From positions 1 to 34,367 of the forward strand of contig JAECRA010000047.1 of the NCBI GenBank assembly GCA_015999985.1: a DNA stretch of 34,367 bases, read 5' to 3'. This stretch comes from Comamonadaceae bacterium. Lineage in GTDB: Bacteria; Pseudomonadota; Gammaproteobacteria; Burkholderiales; Burkholderiaceae_C. This document shows, in pieces, positions 16,363 through 24,300 of this stretch; within the stretch, counting starts at the first letter, position 1, and every line of letters starts with the position of its first letter. The position numbers were made by a program, and so were the translations under genes. The notes beneath the pieces are model-generated. The model had not been told where the DNA came from, ran no database searches, and worked only from the letters and a program-made list of their open reading frames with translations.

Positions 16363-17330
16363 TATAGCGTTACGGAGCTTCCGCCGCCCTGCGTCGTCGT
16401 TTCTTTGCGCAGGCTGGTGATCAATTCATCCAGGGCAGCGGTTGCTCCATCAACGTCCCGCGCCCGCAGGCATTCCACGATCTTCCTCCGCAGCGGAAAG
16501 ACGTCGGGCCGGGGTGGCGTGGGCAGTACGTGCGTCATGCGCTCCCTTAGGACGGATGTCATGGTTTGTGCCATGAGCGTCAGCGCCTCATTGTGGCCAG
16601 CCTGCGCAATCGAAGAAAAGAAGCGCGCGGTGGCGTCGATCCGTTTGGGCAGCGAATCAATGTGCTGGTGCTGCTCAATCTCATGGACAGCGGCTTCGAT
16701 CGCATCCACTTCTTCCTCAGATGCGCGCTCGCAACCCAGCCTCAGAAGCGTGCCGTAGAGCGCGCGATACGCCTCGTCTATGTCGGCGGTGTTGAGCTTG
16801 CCATCGAGCACCAGCTTGCGCAGGGATTCCGCGAGCATCATGTAGGCGCCCTTGTAGAACACCAGAGCATGATCGGCAGAGTCGGCGCCCATGTATTTGA
16901 CCTCGCCGATGAGGATCGTATGGTCACCCGCTTCGTGGCGTGCGTGTACCTGGCATTCGAAGCTCGCCAGGCAACCATCGATCAGCGGCGTACCGAGTGG
17001 CCCGGAGCGCCAGTTCACGCCTTCAAACTTGTCGGCTATCTTGCTGGAGGCAAAGCGCCCTGACAGCTGATCCTGGCTCTGCGACAGAATATTGATAGCA
17101 AAAGCGTCAGCCGCCATGAAGCGGGGCAACAAGCTGCTGGCATTGCGCAGGCTGAACAGCACCAGAGGCGGCTCCAGGGAAACTGAACTGAACGAATTGC
17201 AGGTCAGGCCCAGGGGTTGGCCATCACTGCCGCTGGTCGTGATGATGGCCACTCCGGTCGGGAAGCACCCCAGCAGCTGGCGGAACCGATGGGGATCTAT
17301 GGGTTCCGTGAGTGAAGCTAGTTGAGTCAC
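16362..17330 (-). CDS. Flavin reductase fused to FCD-like (GntR effector) domain
   Basis: The 322-residue protein has two parts. Residues ~12-165 form a flavin reductase-like (HpaC/RutF type) FMN-binding barrel, with LGCFPTGVAIITT, GLTCNSFSSVSLEPPLV and FAINILSQSQ. This fold reduces FMN or FAD with NAD(P)H and passes it to a partner monooxygenase. Residues ~170-312 are all-helical and resemble the FCD ligand-binding domain of GntR regulators (RIDATARFFSSIAQAGHNEA followed by LRERMTHVLP), but no DNA-binding domain is present. The extra domain may gate reductase activity with substrate, as the C-terminal MarR-like domain does in Acinetobacter 4-hydroxyphenylacetate hydroxylase reductase. It overlaps the VOC gene by 4 nt and is the last gene of the operon headed by the luciferase-like oxygenase. 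Confidence 0.85.
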   Translation of the reverse strand: MTQLASLTEPIDPHRFRQLLGCFPTGVAIITTSGSDGQPLGLTCNSFSSVSLEPPLVLFSLRNASSLLPRFMAADAFAINILSQSQDQLSGRFASSKIADKFEGVNWRSGPLGTPLIDGCLASFECQVHARHEAGDHTILIGEVKYMGADSADHALVFYKGAYMMLAESLRKLVLDGKLNTADIDEAYRALYGTLLRLGCERASEEEVDAIEAAVHEIEQHQHIDSLPKRIDATARFFSSIAQAGHNEALTLMAQTMTSVLRERMTHVLPTPPRPDVFPLRRKIVECLRARDVDGATAALDELITSLRKETTTQGGGSSVTL

Positions 17331-17695
17331 GGTGTGGGCGTCCCTTGGCGTTTGAAGAGTTGAACGATGTTGCCCTCGGGGTCGCGCAGCGAAAGTACCG
17401 CACCGTGCGATCCCATGTCGCGAGTGCCCAGGACGTCCCCCCCTGCGGCTGTGATGCGCTCCGACGCGTCGGTGAAATCCTCTACCTCGAACACCATCAC
17501 CACACCGGCGCTTGCCGGTGACGCCTCTTCACGGCAGGCAAGGGCCACGCTGGTGTTGCCTACGCCATACTGGAACCATCGGTCCTGATCGCGGAACTTA
17601 AGTGTCAGCCCCAGGGCAGACTCGTAGAAATGGTGCAGCTCAGCCGGCCGCTCGGCCACGACAAAGACGTTTTGCAGGCGTTTGGGTGATTGCAT
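17327..17695 (-). CDS. VOC (glyoxalase/bleomycin resistance-like) family protein
   Basis: The 122-residue product has a single vicinal-oxygen-chelate unit with two beta-alpha-beta-beta-beta modules: an N-terminal VFVVAERPAELHHFYESALGL and a C-terminal GSHGAVLSLRDPEGNIVQLF, the usual last-strand motif with DPEGN. Members include dioxygenases, isomerases and epimerases that use a divalent metal, and binding proteins without activity. Potential metal ligands are not fully identifiable. It lies 8 nt after the SDR stop and overlaps the flavin reductase gene by 4 nt, so it belongs to the monooxygenase operon. A role in ring cleavage or lactone/epoxide chemistry is possible but unproven. Confidence 0.82.
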   Translation of the reverse strand: MQSPKRLQNVFVVAERPAELHHFYESALGLTLKFRDQDRWFQYGVGNTSVALACREEASPASAGVVMVFEVEDFTDASERITAAGGDVLGTRDMGSHGAVLSLRDPEGNIVQLFKRQGTPTP

Positions 17696-17703
17696 GGTGT
17701 ACC

Positions 17704-18522
17704 TTAGGATGAGGGCGTCGAACTGGTTGCCGATCGAGCTTGCTCTGCCTCGTTGTAGAGATTGACCAGGCCGGCTTTCAAAAAGCCACCATCGACCACG
17801 ATGTCCTGACCGTTCACATAGACTGAAGCGTCGCTTGCCAGAAAGGCCACAGCGCCCGCCACGTCGCAGGGCAGTCCCAGGCGCCGTGCCGGGATTCGCG
17901 CCGTACGGACCGCTGCCGCATCGCCGCTGTAATGAACTTCAGACAAGGGTGTACGAATCATTCCAGGGCTGACTGCATTGGCTCGAATGCCACGCGGCCC
18001 CCATTCCACGGCCATCTGGTTCGTGAGTGCCTTCATGGCAGCCTTGGTGGGACCATAAGCCCCTACGCGGGTGGCGACCTGCGCCGCTATGGAGGCCACA
18101 TTGATGATGCTGCCCGATTGCTGTTGAAACATCATGGGCACCACCGCCTGAGCGCAAAGCAGAGCGCCGCGCAGGTTCACCTGGAAGACCCGGTCCCAGA
18201 TCGCGATAGGCAAATTTTCCAGGCCGACGGCTTCGGAACTGATACCGGCGTTGTTCACCAGAACGTCACAGCGACCATACCGGCTGCGTACCCGCTCGCC
18301 CATGGTGGAGACGGAATCGGGGTTGCCAATGTCGCAGTGCAAAGACAAGCTGCCTTCGGCCTCCAGGGGGGTGGTCGGGTAGCTTATATCCAATTGAACA
18401 AGCTGCGCGCCCATGGCACGCAGTTGCTGGCACATGGCAAGACCCAGCCCTCCGGACGCACCGGTGACCACGGCGACTTTTCCATTCAGGGCGTTGCTGT
18501 CAAATGAGGGGGGTATGAACAT
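17704..18522 (-). CDS. SDR family oxidoreductase
   Basis: The 272-residue protein is a classical [11 protein letters not shown] at residues 20-27, NNAG at 90-93, Ser144, and Tyr156/Lys160 in [11 protein letters not shown]. The C-terminal [10 protein letters not shown] end is the typical substrate-binding strand, followed by ~20 extra residues rich in Ser and Ala. An Asp after the second beta strand (QLDIS) suggests NAD(H) preference. Position in the operon between the Bug protein and the VOC protein suggests it oxidises a hydroxyl group made by the monooxygenase. The start is supported by AAAGG about 9 nt upstream. Confidence 0.88.
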   Translation of the reverse strand: MFIPPSFDSNALNGKVAVVTGASGGLGLAMCQQLRAMGAQLVQLDISYPTTPLEAEGSLSLHCDIGNPDSVSTMGERVRSRYGRCDVLVNNAGISSEAVGLENLPIAIWDRVFQVNLRGALLCAQAVVPMMFQQQSGSIINVASIAAQVATRVGAYGPTKAAMKALTNQMAVEWGPRGIRANAVSPGMIRTPLSEVHYSGDAAAVRTARIPARRLGLPCDVAGAVAFLASDASVYVNGQDIVVDGGFLKAGLVNLYNEAEQARSATSSTPSS

Positions 18523-18743
18523 GGCGCGCCTTTGGATGTGGCTCAGTGCAAGGAAACGGGTCGGCCCGTTGGCACCGGCCCATTCGGTTTGCCCTATGGG
18601 CGGGTGTGCTCACGCGTTGGCGTGCGCAAGAAGCGGGCAGCAAGGCCAGTGCCCCTTGATGCATGTACGCCCGCCTAGCTCTCATTTTTCAAGCTTGGGC
18701 CGCTGACAATGCCCACGCCTTGATACCTGCCTTGAGCAGGGAA

Positions 18744-19742
18744 TTACTTGTCTCGCAGATCAGTGGTCTTGGCCAGGCCTTGCCAAATGACCGCATCGGC
18801 TTTGATGGAGTCGGCGAATTGTTTGGCCGTACGGTTGGGCGGAACGATCATGTTCTGTGCTTCGATCTTCGGACGCACTTCAGGGCTTTGCTGGATGCGG
18901 TTGATCTCGGTGGCCAAGCGGTCAATGATGGCTTGCGGTGTGCCCTTCGGTACAAAAATGCCATACCAGCCGTCTGCATCGAAAGTAAAACCTTGCTCAG
19001 TCAAGCGGGGCACATCTTGTGTGGCAGGCCAGCGCTGCGAGCCTGTCGTGCCCAAAGCGGTCAGGCGGCCTTCGCGGATGTGCGGGATGGGTGAGGCAAT
19101 GTCAGTGAACCCTACGCTGATGTTATTGCCAATCAAGTCGGTGACTTCTTGCGGAATGCTCTTGTAGGGCACGTGGGGCATGTCCAGGCCGTAACGCGCC
19201 TTGATACCTTCCATCGCCAGGTGGCCGGACGAACCGTTGCCCCATGAAGAGTAGGGGAGCTTGCCTGGGTTGGCTTTGGCATAGGCCACCATATCGGCCA
19301 GGTTCTTGAAACCCGTCTTGGGGTTGGCAACCAACAAAATGCCCGCAGCGCCGACCTGAGCCACAGGGATCAGGTCTTTTTCTGTGTCATAGGGCATCTT
19401 GGCCTGAATGACCGGGTTGATCAGGATGGCCGATGAAGGTGCCAACAATAAGGTGTAACCGTCCCCATTGGCTTTAGCTGCCTGATCGGCAGCGATGATG
19501 CCGTTAGCGCCGGGTTTGTTGTCGATGATGATCGGCTGCTTGAGGATGTTCTGCAGGGGCATCGAGATCAAGCGGGCAAAAATGTCTCCGCCAGCGCCAG
19601 GTGCGCTCGGCACCACGAGGCGAATCGGCTTGGACGGCCAGTTATCGCCTTGTGCCAGGGCGGGGGCGAACGCGCTGGATAGCAAGGTGCCCAACAGGGC
19701 GCTGGCCACGACGATGCGGCGTTTGATCAGGCTTTTATTCAT
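18744..19742 (-). CDS. Bug family (tripartite tricarboxylate) solute-binding protein
   Basis: The 332-residue protein has a signal peptide ending near ALAQG (residue ~32) and the Bug/TctC fold. Family markers are the WPSKPIRLVVPSAPGAGGD start, the NKPGANGIIAADQAAKANGDGYTLL block, and the GYGIFVPKGTPQ-type C-terminal lobe (here GWYGIFVPKGTPQ). Bug proteins bind carboxylates, often aromatic or dicarboxylic acids, and usually deliver them to TctAB; no TctA or TctB gene is present in the window, as is common for orphan Bug genes in Burkholderiales. AAAAGGAG about 6 nt before the ATG fixes the start. It is the second gene of the monooxygenase operon. Confidence 0.92.
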   Translation of the reverse strand: MNKSLIKRRIVVASALLGTLLSSAFAPALAQGDNWPSKPIRLVVPSAPGAGGDIFARLISMPLQNILKQPIIIDNKPGANGIIAADQAAKANGDGYTLLLAPSSAILINPVIQAKMPYDTEKDLIPVAQVGAAGILLVANPKTGFKNLADMVAYAKANPGKLPYSSWGNGSSGHLAMEGIKARYGLDMPHVPYKSIPQEVTDLIGNNISVGFTDIASPIPHIREGRLTALGTTGSQRWPATQDVPRLTEQGFTFDADGWYGIFVPKGTPQAIIDRLATEINRIQQSPEVRPKIEAQNMIVPPNRTAKQFADSIKADAVIWQGLAKTTDLRDK

Positions 19743-19793
19743 GCATGTCTCCTTTTGAGTACTGTCTTCGAGATCCGGGCGAGCTGACGCTCT

Positions 19794-20873
19794 TCAAACG
19801 GCGGTGGCCGTGTCAGGCTGCTTGTTGCGGCTGAGTTCTTTTTGAACGGCTGGAATGATGGTGCTGCCCCAGAGCTCGATCTGCTTGAGCATGGTGGCTT
19901 GGTCGAAATCGCCCAGTTGAGTCTGAATGGCGATGTGCTTGGGTTTGAGGATGCTGATTTCTTCCAGCAACTTGTCGATCACCTGGTTGACGGAGCCCAC
20001 GGGGAGGTTCTCGCGCAGTTGCTCCATCGTAGGGTCGGTCGCCGAGGGGACTTCCTTGACCATGTAGCCGTCGTCGGACTGCGCGCGGCGGTACTTCAGA
20101 CTTTCAGAAATGCGGCGCTGAAAGCGGGCGCAGTTCAGATAGGCGTCTATTTCAGAAGGGTTGTCAGATGCATAGGCACAGCGCAGGAAGCCAAACTTCA
20201 CATCGCGGTCAAGGTCTGCACCGTTGTCCTGCGCCACTTTGTCCAGGCGTGCCCGCAGATCGGTGATGGCCTGATTGCCGCCCAGCAGCGCGGTGACGAA
20301 CAGGTTGTAGCCCTCGCGCACGCCGCGGCCCAGGGCGACGGGGTTGCCTGATGTGATCCAGACGGGTGGCATCGGGCTTTGCAGCGGACGCACTGCGACC
20401 GAGCTTGGTGGCATTTTGAGAAACTTGCCGTCGTATTCAACAATCTTTTGGGTCAGGCCCTTGGGAATGATGTCCAGGAATTCGTTGTAGATCTCTGCGG
20501 CATCCTGGATATTCACGCCAAAGCGCTCAAATTCGAACTCCTGATAGCCCGAACCCACGCCGAGATCCAGACGGCCGTTGGAGACCACATCGGCAAATCC
20601 AACCTCGGCCAGGAATCGCGCCGGCTGATACAGCGGGAGGATGCAAACGGCGGTCCCCAGTCGGATGCGTTCGGTCTTGGCCGCCATGTGAGCCACCATC
20701 ATCAGCGGCGAGGGCGAAAGCGAATAGTTGTTAAAGTGATGCTCTGCGTACCAAGCGTTGGTAAAGCCTGCTTGTTCCGCAGCTACCGTCTGCTCAATCG
20801 AGTTATAGATGACTTGTTGCGGGGTTTGGTGGTAACCCCGTTGCTGGGCCAGGATGAATACGCCGAAGTCCAT
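19794..20873 (-). CDS. Luciferase-like (LLM class) flavin-dependent monooxygenase
   Basis: The 359-residue enzyme has the TIM-barrel of bacterial luciferase-type monooxygenases, which use FMNH2 supplied by a reductase and O2. Visible features are the N-terminal MDFGVFILAQQRGY, the WYAEHHFNNYSLSPSPLMM segment, the RIRLGTAVCILPLYQPARFLAE strand-helix and the NGRLDLGVGSGYQ phosphate-binding turn. AEHHF is typical of the LuxA-like branch. The gene is first in the operon and divergent from a LysR gene. A flavin reductase lies at the end of the same operon, so both components are present. Substrates of the family range from aldehydes and cyclic ketones to N-heterocycles; none can be assigned. GGAG about 8 nt upstream supports the start. 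Confidence 0.9.
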   Translation of the reverse strand: MDFGVFILAQQRGYHQTPQQVIYNSIEQTVAAEQAGFTNAWYAEHHFNNYSLSPSPLMMVAHMAAKTERIRLGTAVCILPLYQPARFLAEVGFADVVSNGRLDLGVGSGYQEFEFERFGVNIQDAAEIYNEFLDIIPKGLTQKIVEYDGKFLKMPPSSVAVRPLQSPMPPVWITSGNPVALGRGVREGYNLFVTALLGGNQAITDLRARLDKVAQDNGADLDRDVKFGFLRCAYASDNPSEIDAYLNCARFQRRISESLKYRRAQSDDGYMVKEVPSATDPTMEQLRENLPVGSVNQVIDKLLEEISILKPKHIAIQTQLGDFDQATMLKQIELWGSTIIPAVQKELSRNKQPDTATAV

Positions 20874-20944
20874 TTACTGTCTCCAAAAAAAGCGCTGCCT
20901 TGATATGCCGCAAATTTTATGGACCCAGGAGGATTTAACTATCA

Positions 20945-20957
20945 CCAATATTGAAGT
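20945..20957. promoter_or_regulatory. Candidate LysR site CCAATATTGAAGT
   Basis: The site lies in the divergent region between the luciferase-like monooxygenase and LysR genes, about 27 nt before the LysR start. It is a near-match to palindrome TTCAATATTGAA, and its reverse complement begins ACTTCAATATT, the same 11 bases found at 22960-22970. The reuse of the motif at two divergent promoters suggests a shared regulator. Confidence 0.45.
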
Positions 20958-20983
20958 TCAGAACTGCGTTAATTGGAGGAGTC

Positions 20984-21937
20984 ATGGATAGATTGCGCGC
21001 TATGGAGCTGTTTCTATCCATATCCCAGACTCAGAATTTCTCGGAGACGGCTCGCCAGTTCGGTATATCTGCGACCGCCGTGTCACGAATGGTCACTGAT
21101 CTGGAGGAGGACCTTAACGTCAAGCTGTTGCTGCGTTCCACCCGTCAGGTGGTGCTCACTGAGTCAGGACAAGAGTACGCCCAGCAGCTTGAAGGCATTC
21201 TTTTTCAGATCAATGAGCTTCGCACCAACATCACGGCCATCAGCCATGCACCCCAAGGTCTTTTGCGGGTGCATTCCAGGGTGATGTTCGGGCTAGGCGT
21301 GCTGCCTCAGTTGATCGCAGACTTCCGAAAGCTCTACCCTGACATTCACATTGAACTGGTGTTGGCAGAGTCGCAAGCGGACCTGAGGCGCAGCCAGATC
21401 GACATTGACTTTCGTATTTCTCCGCCGGTCGAAGCAGGTGTCAAGCGCCGCATGCTGTTTCAGAGCCATCGTCATCTGGTGGCATCACCTGCCTATCTGT
21501 CGGGAAAGCCCCCGCTCTCCAAGCCAGAGGACATTCTGGAACATGAGTGCCTAGCTTATTATCGGCCCGGGGACGAATACACCTGGCTTTTCAAACAGGA
21601 CGAGCAGCAAAAAACCATGGCCTTCAAGCCGCGGCATGTCAGCAACAGCGGGTTTGCCCTTCTGGAGTTGGCGCGTCTGGGCGAGGGTCTGGCCTTGCTG
21701 GATGACTACACCGTCCACGACGACATTCTTCATGGGCGCTTGATCCGCATATTGCCGGACTTTCGGATCACCAACACAAGCTTTGGCCAGGGCATGTTTG
21801 CCACCATCTCTGACACGCCGATTGTCCCCGCCAAGATCCGGCTATTTCTGGATTTCGTGGCGGAGCATGTTGCGGGGCCAGAGCTTCGCTTCACGGCTCA
21901 TGCCAAGAGCTCTCGCCTTTTGACCAAGATGAATTGA
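20984..21937 (+). CDS. LysR family transcriptional regulator (monooxygenase-linked)
   Basis: The 317-residue protein has the N-terminal winged helix (LRAMELFLSISQTQNFSETA, then SATAVSRMVTDLEEDLNVKLL) and the LysR substrate-binding domain from about residue 90. Its branch resembles the DsdC/CrgA-like group with a short start MDRLRAM. The ATG at 20984 is chosen over an in-frame upstream start because TTGGAGGAG lies just upstream. It is divergent from the monooxygenase operon and convergent with the SMP-30 gene. A candidate operator lies in its own promoter and related sites precede the SMP-30/SDR pair, so it probably controls both units. Confidence 0.92.
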   Translation: MDRLRAMELFLSISQTQNFSETARQFGISATAVSRMVTDLEEDLNVKLLLRSTRQVVLTESGQEYAQQLEGILFQINELRTNITAISHAPQGLLRVHSRVMFGLGVLPQLIADFRKLYPDIHIELVLAESQADLRRSQIDIDFRISPPVEAGVKRRMLFQSHRHLVASPAYLSGKPPLSKPEDILEHECLAYYRPGDEYTWLFKQDEQQKTMAFKPRHVSNSGFALLELARLGEGLALLDDYTVHDDILHGRLIRILPDFRITNTSFGQGMFATISDTPIVPAKIRLFLDFVAEHVAGPELRFTAHAKSSRLLTKMN

Positions 21938-21940
21938 GAG

Positions 21941-21965
21941 TCCAGACCTGCAATGCAAGTTTGGA
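21941..21965 (+). terminator. Hairpin between convergent lysR and SMP-30 genes
   Basis: An imperfect stem (TCCAGAC and GTTTGGA with inner TGC/GCA pairs) lies 4 nt after the lysR stop and is followed by TTTCTC. It could serve as a weak intrinsic terminator for lysR. The T-run is short. Confidence 0.4.
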
Positions 21966-21981
21966 TTTCTCGTCATGCCCT

Positions 21982-22857
21982 TTAAAGCACGAGCCGGCTC
22001 AAGGGGCGGGTCCTACCCTTAAACCCGAGGCCGCTCAGTTTGAGGATGCCGCCATCTAGCGGGCCGGATGCACTAAGGCGTCCACTGTCACTGATGCTGG
22101 TGATGAAAATTTCACTCATGTCCGGCCCTCCGAAGCACAGTGCCGTGGGGTGCTTGACCGGCAATTCAATAAGGTCAGTGTGCTTGCCAGACGGATCGAA
22201 TCGAATCAGTGCGCCCGCGCGTACGAGCGCAGTCCATAGCCCTCCATCGAGATCGAAGCAGCAACCGTCGGGGCTGGAGTGGTAGGGCTCTGTGTTGACG
22301 AACACCTGCTTGTCCGAGAAAGTACCATCGGCTCCCATGGCGTACGAGTAAATGCAATGCGCCGCACTGTCGGCCACATACAGGCGCCCATTTTTTGGGT
22401 TGACGCAGGGGCCATTGGTAATGCCCAGGCCGGTGTCCACTCTGTGCAATTGCAACGTGGTATCGAGTCGATAAAGGCCGCCCAGAGGTTCTTCCCCGGG
22501 TTCACGACCAATGTGCATGGTCCCTACCAGGAAGCTGCCATCGGGGAGGGCGTTGCCGTCATTGAGGCGCAGATTGGGGTGCGAGCAGCCAATGTCCCCA
22601 AGCATGCGCAGTTGGCCACTGGGCCGGCTCATGGCGGCAACGTGCTCCTTCATCGCAATGATCAGGCTGCCGTCCTCGTTGAACGCAAAGGACCCCAGCG
22701 GCGCAGGGGCTTCGTAGCGAGAGACGACTTCACCGGTGTCTGGATCTAGCGCGAACACCAGGCCCGCACGGCAGTCCATGATCCAAAGTTGGCCCTCGAA
22801 CCAGGTCGGGCATTCACCCAAGGCGGTTTTTAATTCTCCCAGACGCTGAATGTTCAC
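21982..22857 (-). CDS. SMP-30/gluconolactonase family protein
   Basis: The 291-residue protein is a six-bladed beta-propeller of the SMP-30/LRE family, metal-dependent lactonases. Visible landmarks are the metal-ligand Glu near the start in LGECPTWFEGQLWIMD, the RLNDGNALPDGSFLVGTM segment (Asn/Asp ligands), GITNGPCVNPKNGRLYVADSA and SSPDGCCFDLDGGLWTAL with the catalytic Asp. The start codon is GTG at 22857, with AAAAGG about 7 nt upstream. It is divergent from the tandem SDR gene and may open a sugar- or ring-derived lactone produced by dehydrogenation or Baeyer-Villiger-like oxidation. The specific lactone is unknown. Confidence 0.9.
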   Translation of the reverse strand: MNIQRLGELKTALGECPTWFEGQLWIMDCRAGLVFALDPDTGEVVSRYEAPAPLGSFAFNEDGSLIIAMKEHVAAMSRPSGQLRMLGDIGCSHPNLRLNDGNALPDGSFLVGTMHIGREPGEEPLGGLYRLDTTLQLHRVDTGLGITNGPCVNPKNGRLYVADSAAHCIYSYAMGADGTFSDKQVFVNTEPYHSSPDGCCFDLDGGLWTALVRAGALIRFDPSGKHTDLIELPVKHPTALCFGGPDMSEIFITSISDSGRLSASGPLDGGILKLSGLGFKGRTRPLSRLVL

Positions 22858-22930
22858 TGCTTGCCTTTTTGCTCAATGCGGATGGACGCGCGCGAAAGCC
22901 GGATTATGGGTTGAGATTAATTTGAACTTG

Positions 22931-22972
22931 CAATACTGAACCGATTACTAAAGAACATTACTTCAATATTTG
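22931..22972. promoter_or_regulatory. Pair of TTCAATATTGAA-like sites in a divergent promoter
   Basis: Within the AT-rich 201-nt region between the SMP-30 and tandem-SDR genes, CAATACTGAA at 22931-22940 and ACTTCAATATTTG at 22960-22972 face each other as an inverted pair. Both resemble the site in front of the LysR gene at 20945. This fits a LysR recognition/activation pair about 29 bp apart. Confidence 0.45.
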
Positions 22973-23058
22973 TAAAACTCTATCGCGAAATGCTGGGTAA
23001 TCCTTGGTGTAAGGGTGACCTACAATTTTTTGTAATTAGCCTACACATCTATTAATCG

Positions 23059-24300
23059 ATGCAAACTGTTTTGATTACCGGCGCAGCGTCCGGCATTGGC
23101 CGTGACACTGCTCACTTGTTTGCAAGCGCCGGCTGGCAATGTGTATTGGTTGATCGCAACGCGCAAGCTCTGGAAAAGGTCGTGCGCAGCCTGCCTGCGC
23201 ATGGGAGCGCCACCCATCTCCCAAGGGTCATTGATCTGACGGACCGCCAGCAGATGGCCTCTCTTGCACAGGGAACGCCCGCCTTGGACGCTATCGTGAA
23301 CAATGCAGGCATGACCGAGCCGTCCACGCTGCCCTTGATTGAGCAGACGCCAGAGCAACTGCAGCGCTTGCTTGCTCTGAACCTCTCGGCGCCGGCCGCC
23401 GTGGTGGACGCTTGCTCAGGTCTTCTTCATCCTGGCGCTCGGGTCGTGAATGTTTCGTCGGGTGCAGGCCTGGCTGCCATTCCCTGGCGGGGCGCCTACA
23501 GCCCCAGCAAAGCCGGCCTCATCGCGCAGACCATGGCGCTGGCGCAAGCCAGACCTGATCTCTGCGTGACGGTACTGGCGCCTGGCTTTGTGCGCACCGA
23601 GCTCGTGGAGAGCCTGATTCAATCGGGTCGCCTGGTGCCCGAGGGAGCCGTCGCCAAGATCCCCCTGGGGCGCATGGCCGCTCCGGCGGAAATGGCCCGC
23701 GCATTGTTCTTTCTCGCCAGCGCAGGCGCCTGGCCATTTCGCGGGCAGATCCTGGCACTCAATGGTGGCTCGTCGATCTCCGGGGCTAGCCGCCCCTATG
23801 CACCCACCACGATTGACACGCTGCCCCTGGATTGGCCGGTGAAGCTTGACGTTCGGGGTGATAACGCCGAGCTATGGGGAACCTGGGCAGAGACCTCCGC
23901 GAGGCCTGTCGGGTCTGAAGGAGTCACGAGCTACGAGGCTTGCCTGGACGTCTCGGCGCTCTCTGCCCCCGCAGGCGGGCTATTGCAGGCCGTCCACCTG
24001 GCCGCAACGCGATTTGCGGGCCGCCATGACCAGCAGGCCAGCCTCACCGTTTTATTGCCCTCGCGAGCGGCCACCCGCTGGCAAGATGCAGGCGATGCGG
24101 CCGCCGCACGCATGTTGGTGTCCACCCTGGCTTGCGAATGGGGCGCTCTGGCACTTCGCATCAATGCGGTCGAGGTGCCTGAAGGCATTGACCCATCGCA
24201 ATTGCACCCGCTGCTGGCCTACGTCTGCGGTCCGGCCGCCCAATACCTGACGGGGCAGACGTTGATTTGTCAGGGCGCCGCTTCGGGGCCTGCCGCATGA
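23059..24300 (+). CDS. Tandem SDR fusion: active SDR plus degenerate second SDR
   Basis: At 413 residues this is far longer than a classical SDR (~250). The N-terminal half (1-~245) is complete: TGAASGIG at residues 7-14, NNAG at 81-84, Ser134, Tyr147 and Lys151 in YSPSKAGLIA, and the ILALNGGSS end strand. The C-terminal ~165 residues look like the later part of a second SDR: AARMLVSTLACEWGALALRI matches the helix and strand after the catalytic Lys, and YLTGQTLICQG matches the final TGQ...DGG motif. It has no cofactor glycine motif and no Tyr-x3-Lys, so it is probably structural. The gene overlaps the next by 4 nt. No strong ribosome site precedes the ATG at 23059. Confidence 0.85.
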   Translation: MQTVLITGAASGIGRDTAHLFASAGWQCVLVDRNAQALEKVVRSLPAHGSATHLPRVIDLTDRQQMASLAQGTPALDAIVNNAGMTEPSTLPLIEQTPEQLQRLLALNLSAPAAVVDACSGLLHPGARVVNVSSGAGLAAIPWRGAYSPSKAGLIAQTMALAQARPDLCVTVLAPGFVRTELVESLIQSGRLVPEGAVAKIPLGRMAAPAEMARALFFLASAGAWPFRGQILALNGGSSISGASRPYAPTTIDTLPLDWPVKLDVRGDNAELWGTWAETSARPVGSEGVTSYEACLDVSALSAPAGGLLQAVHLAATRFAGRHDQQASLTVLLPSRAATRWQDAGDAAAARMLVSTLACEWGALALRINAVEVPEGIDPSQLHPLLAYVCGPAAQYLTGQTLICQGAASGPAA

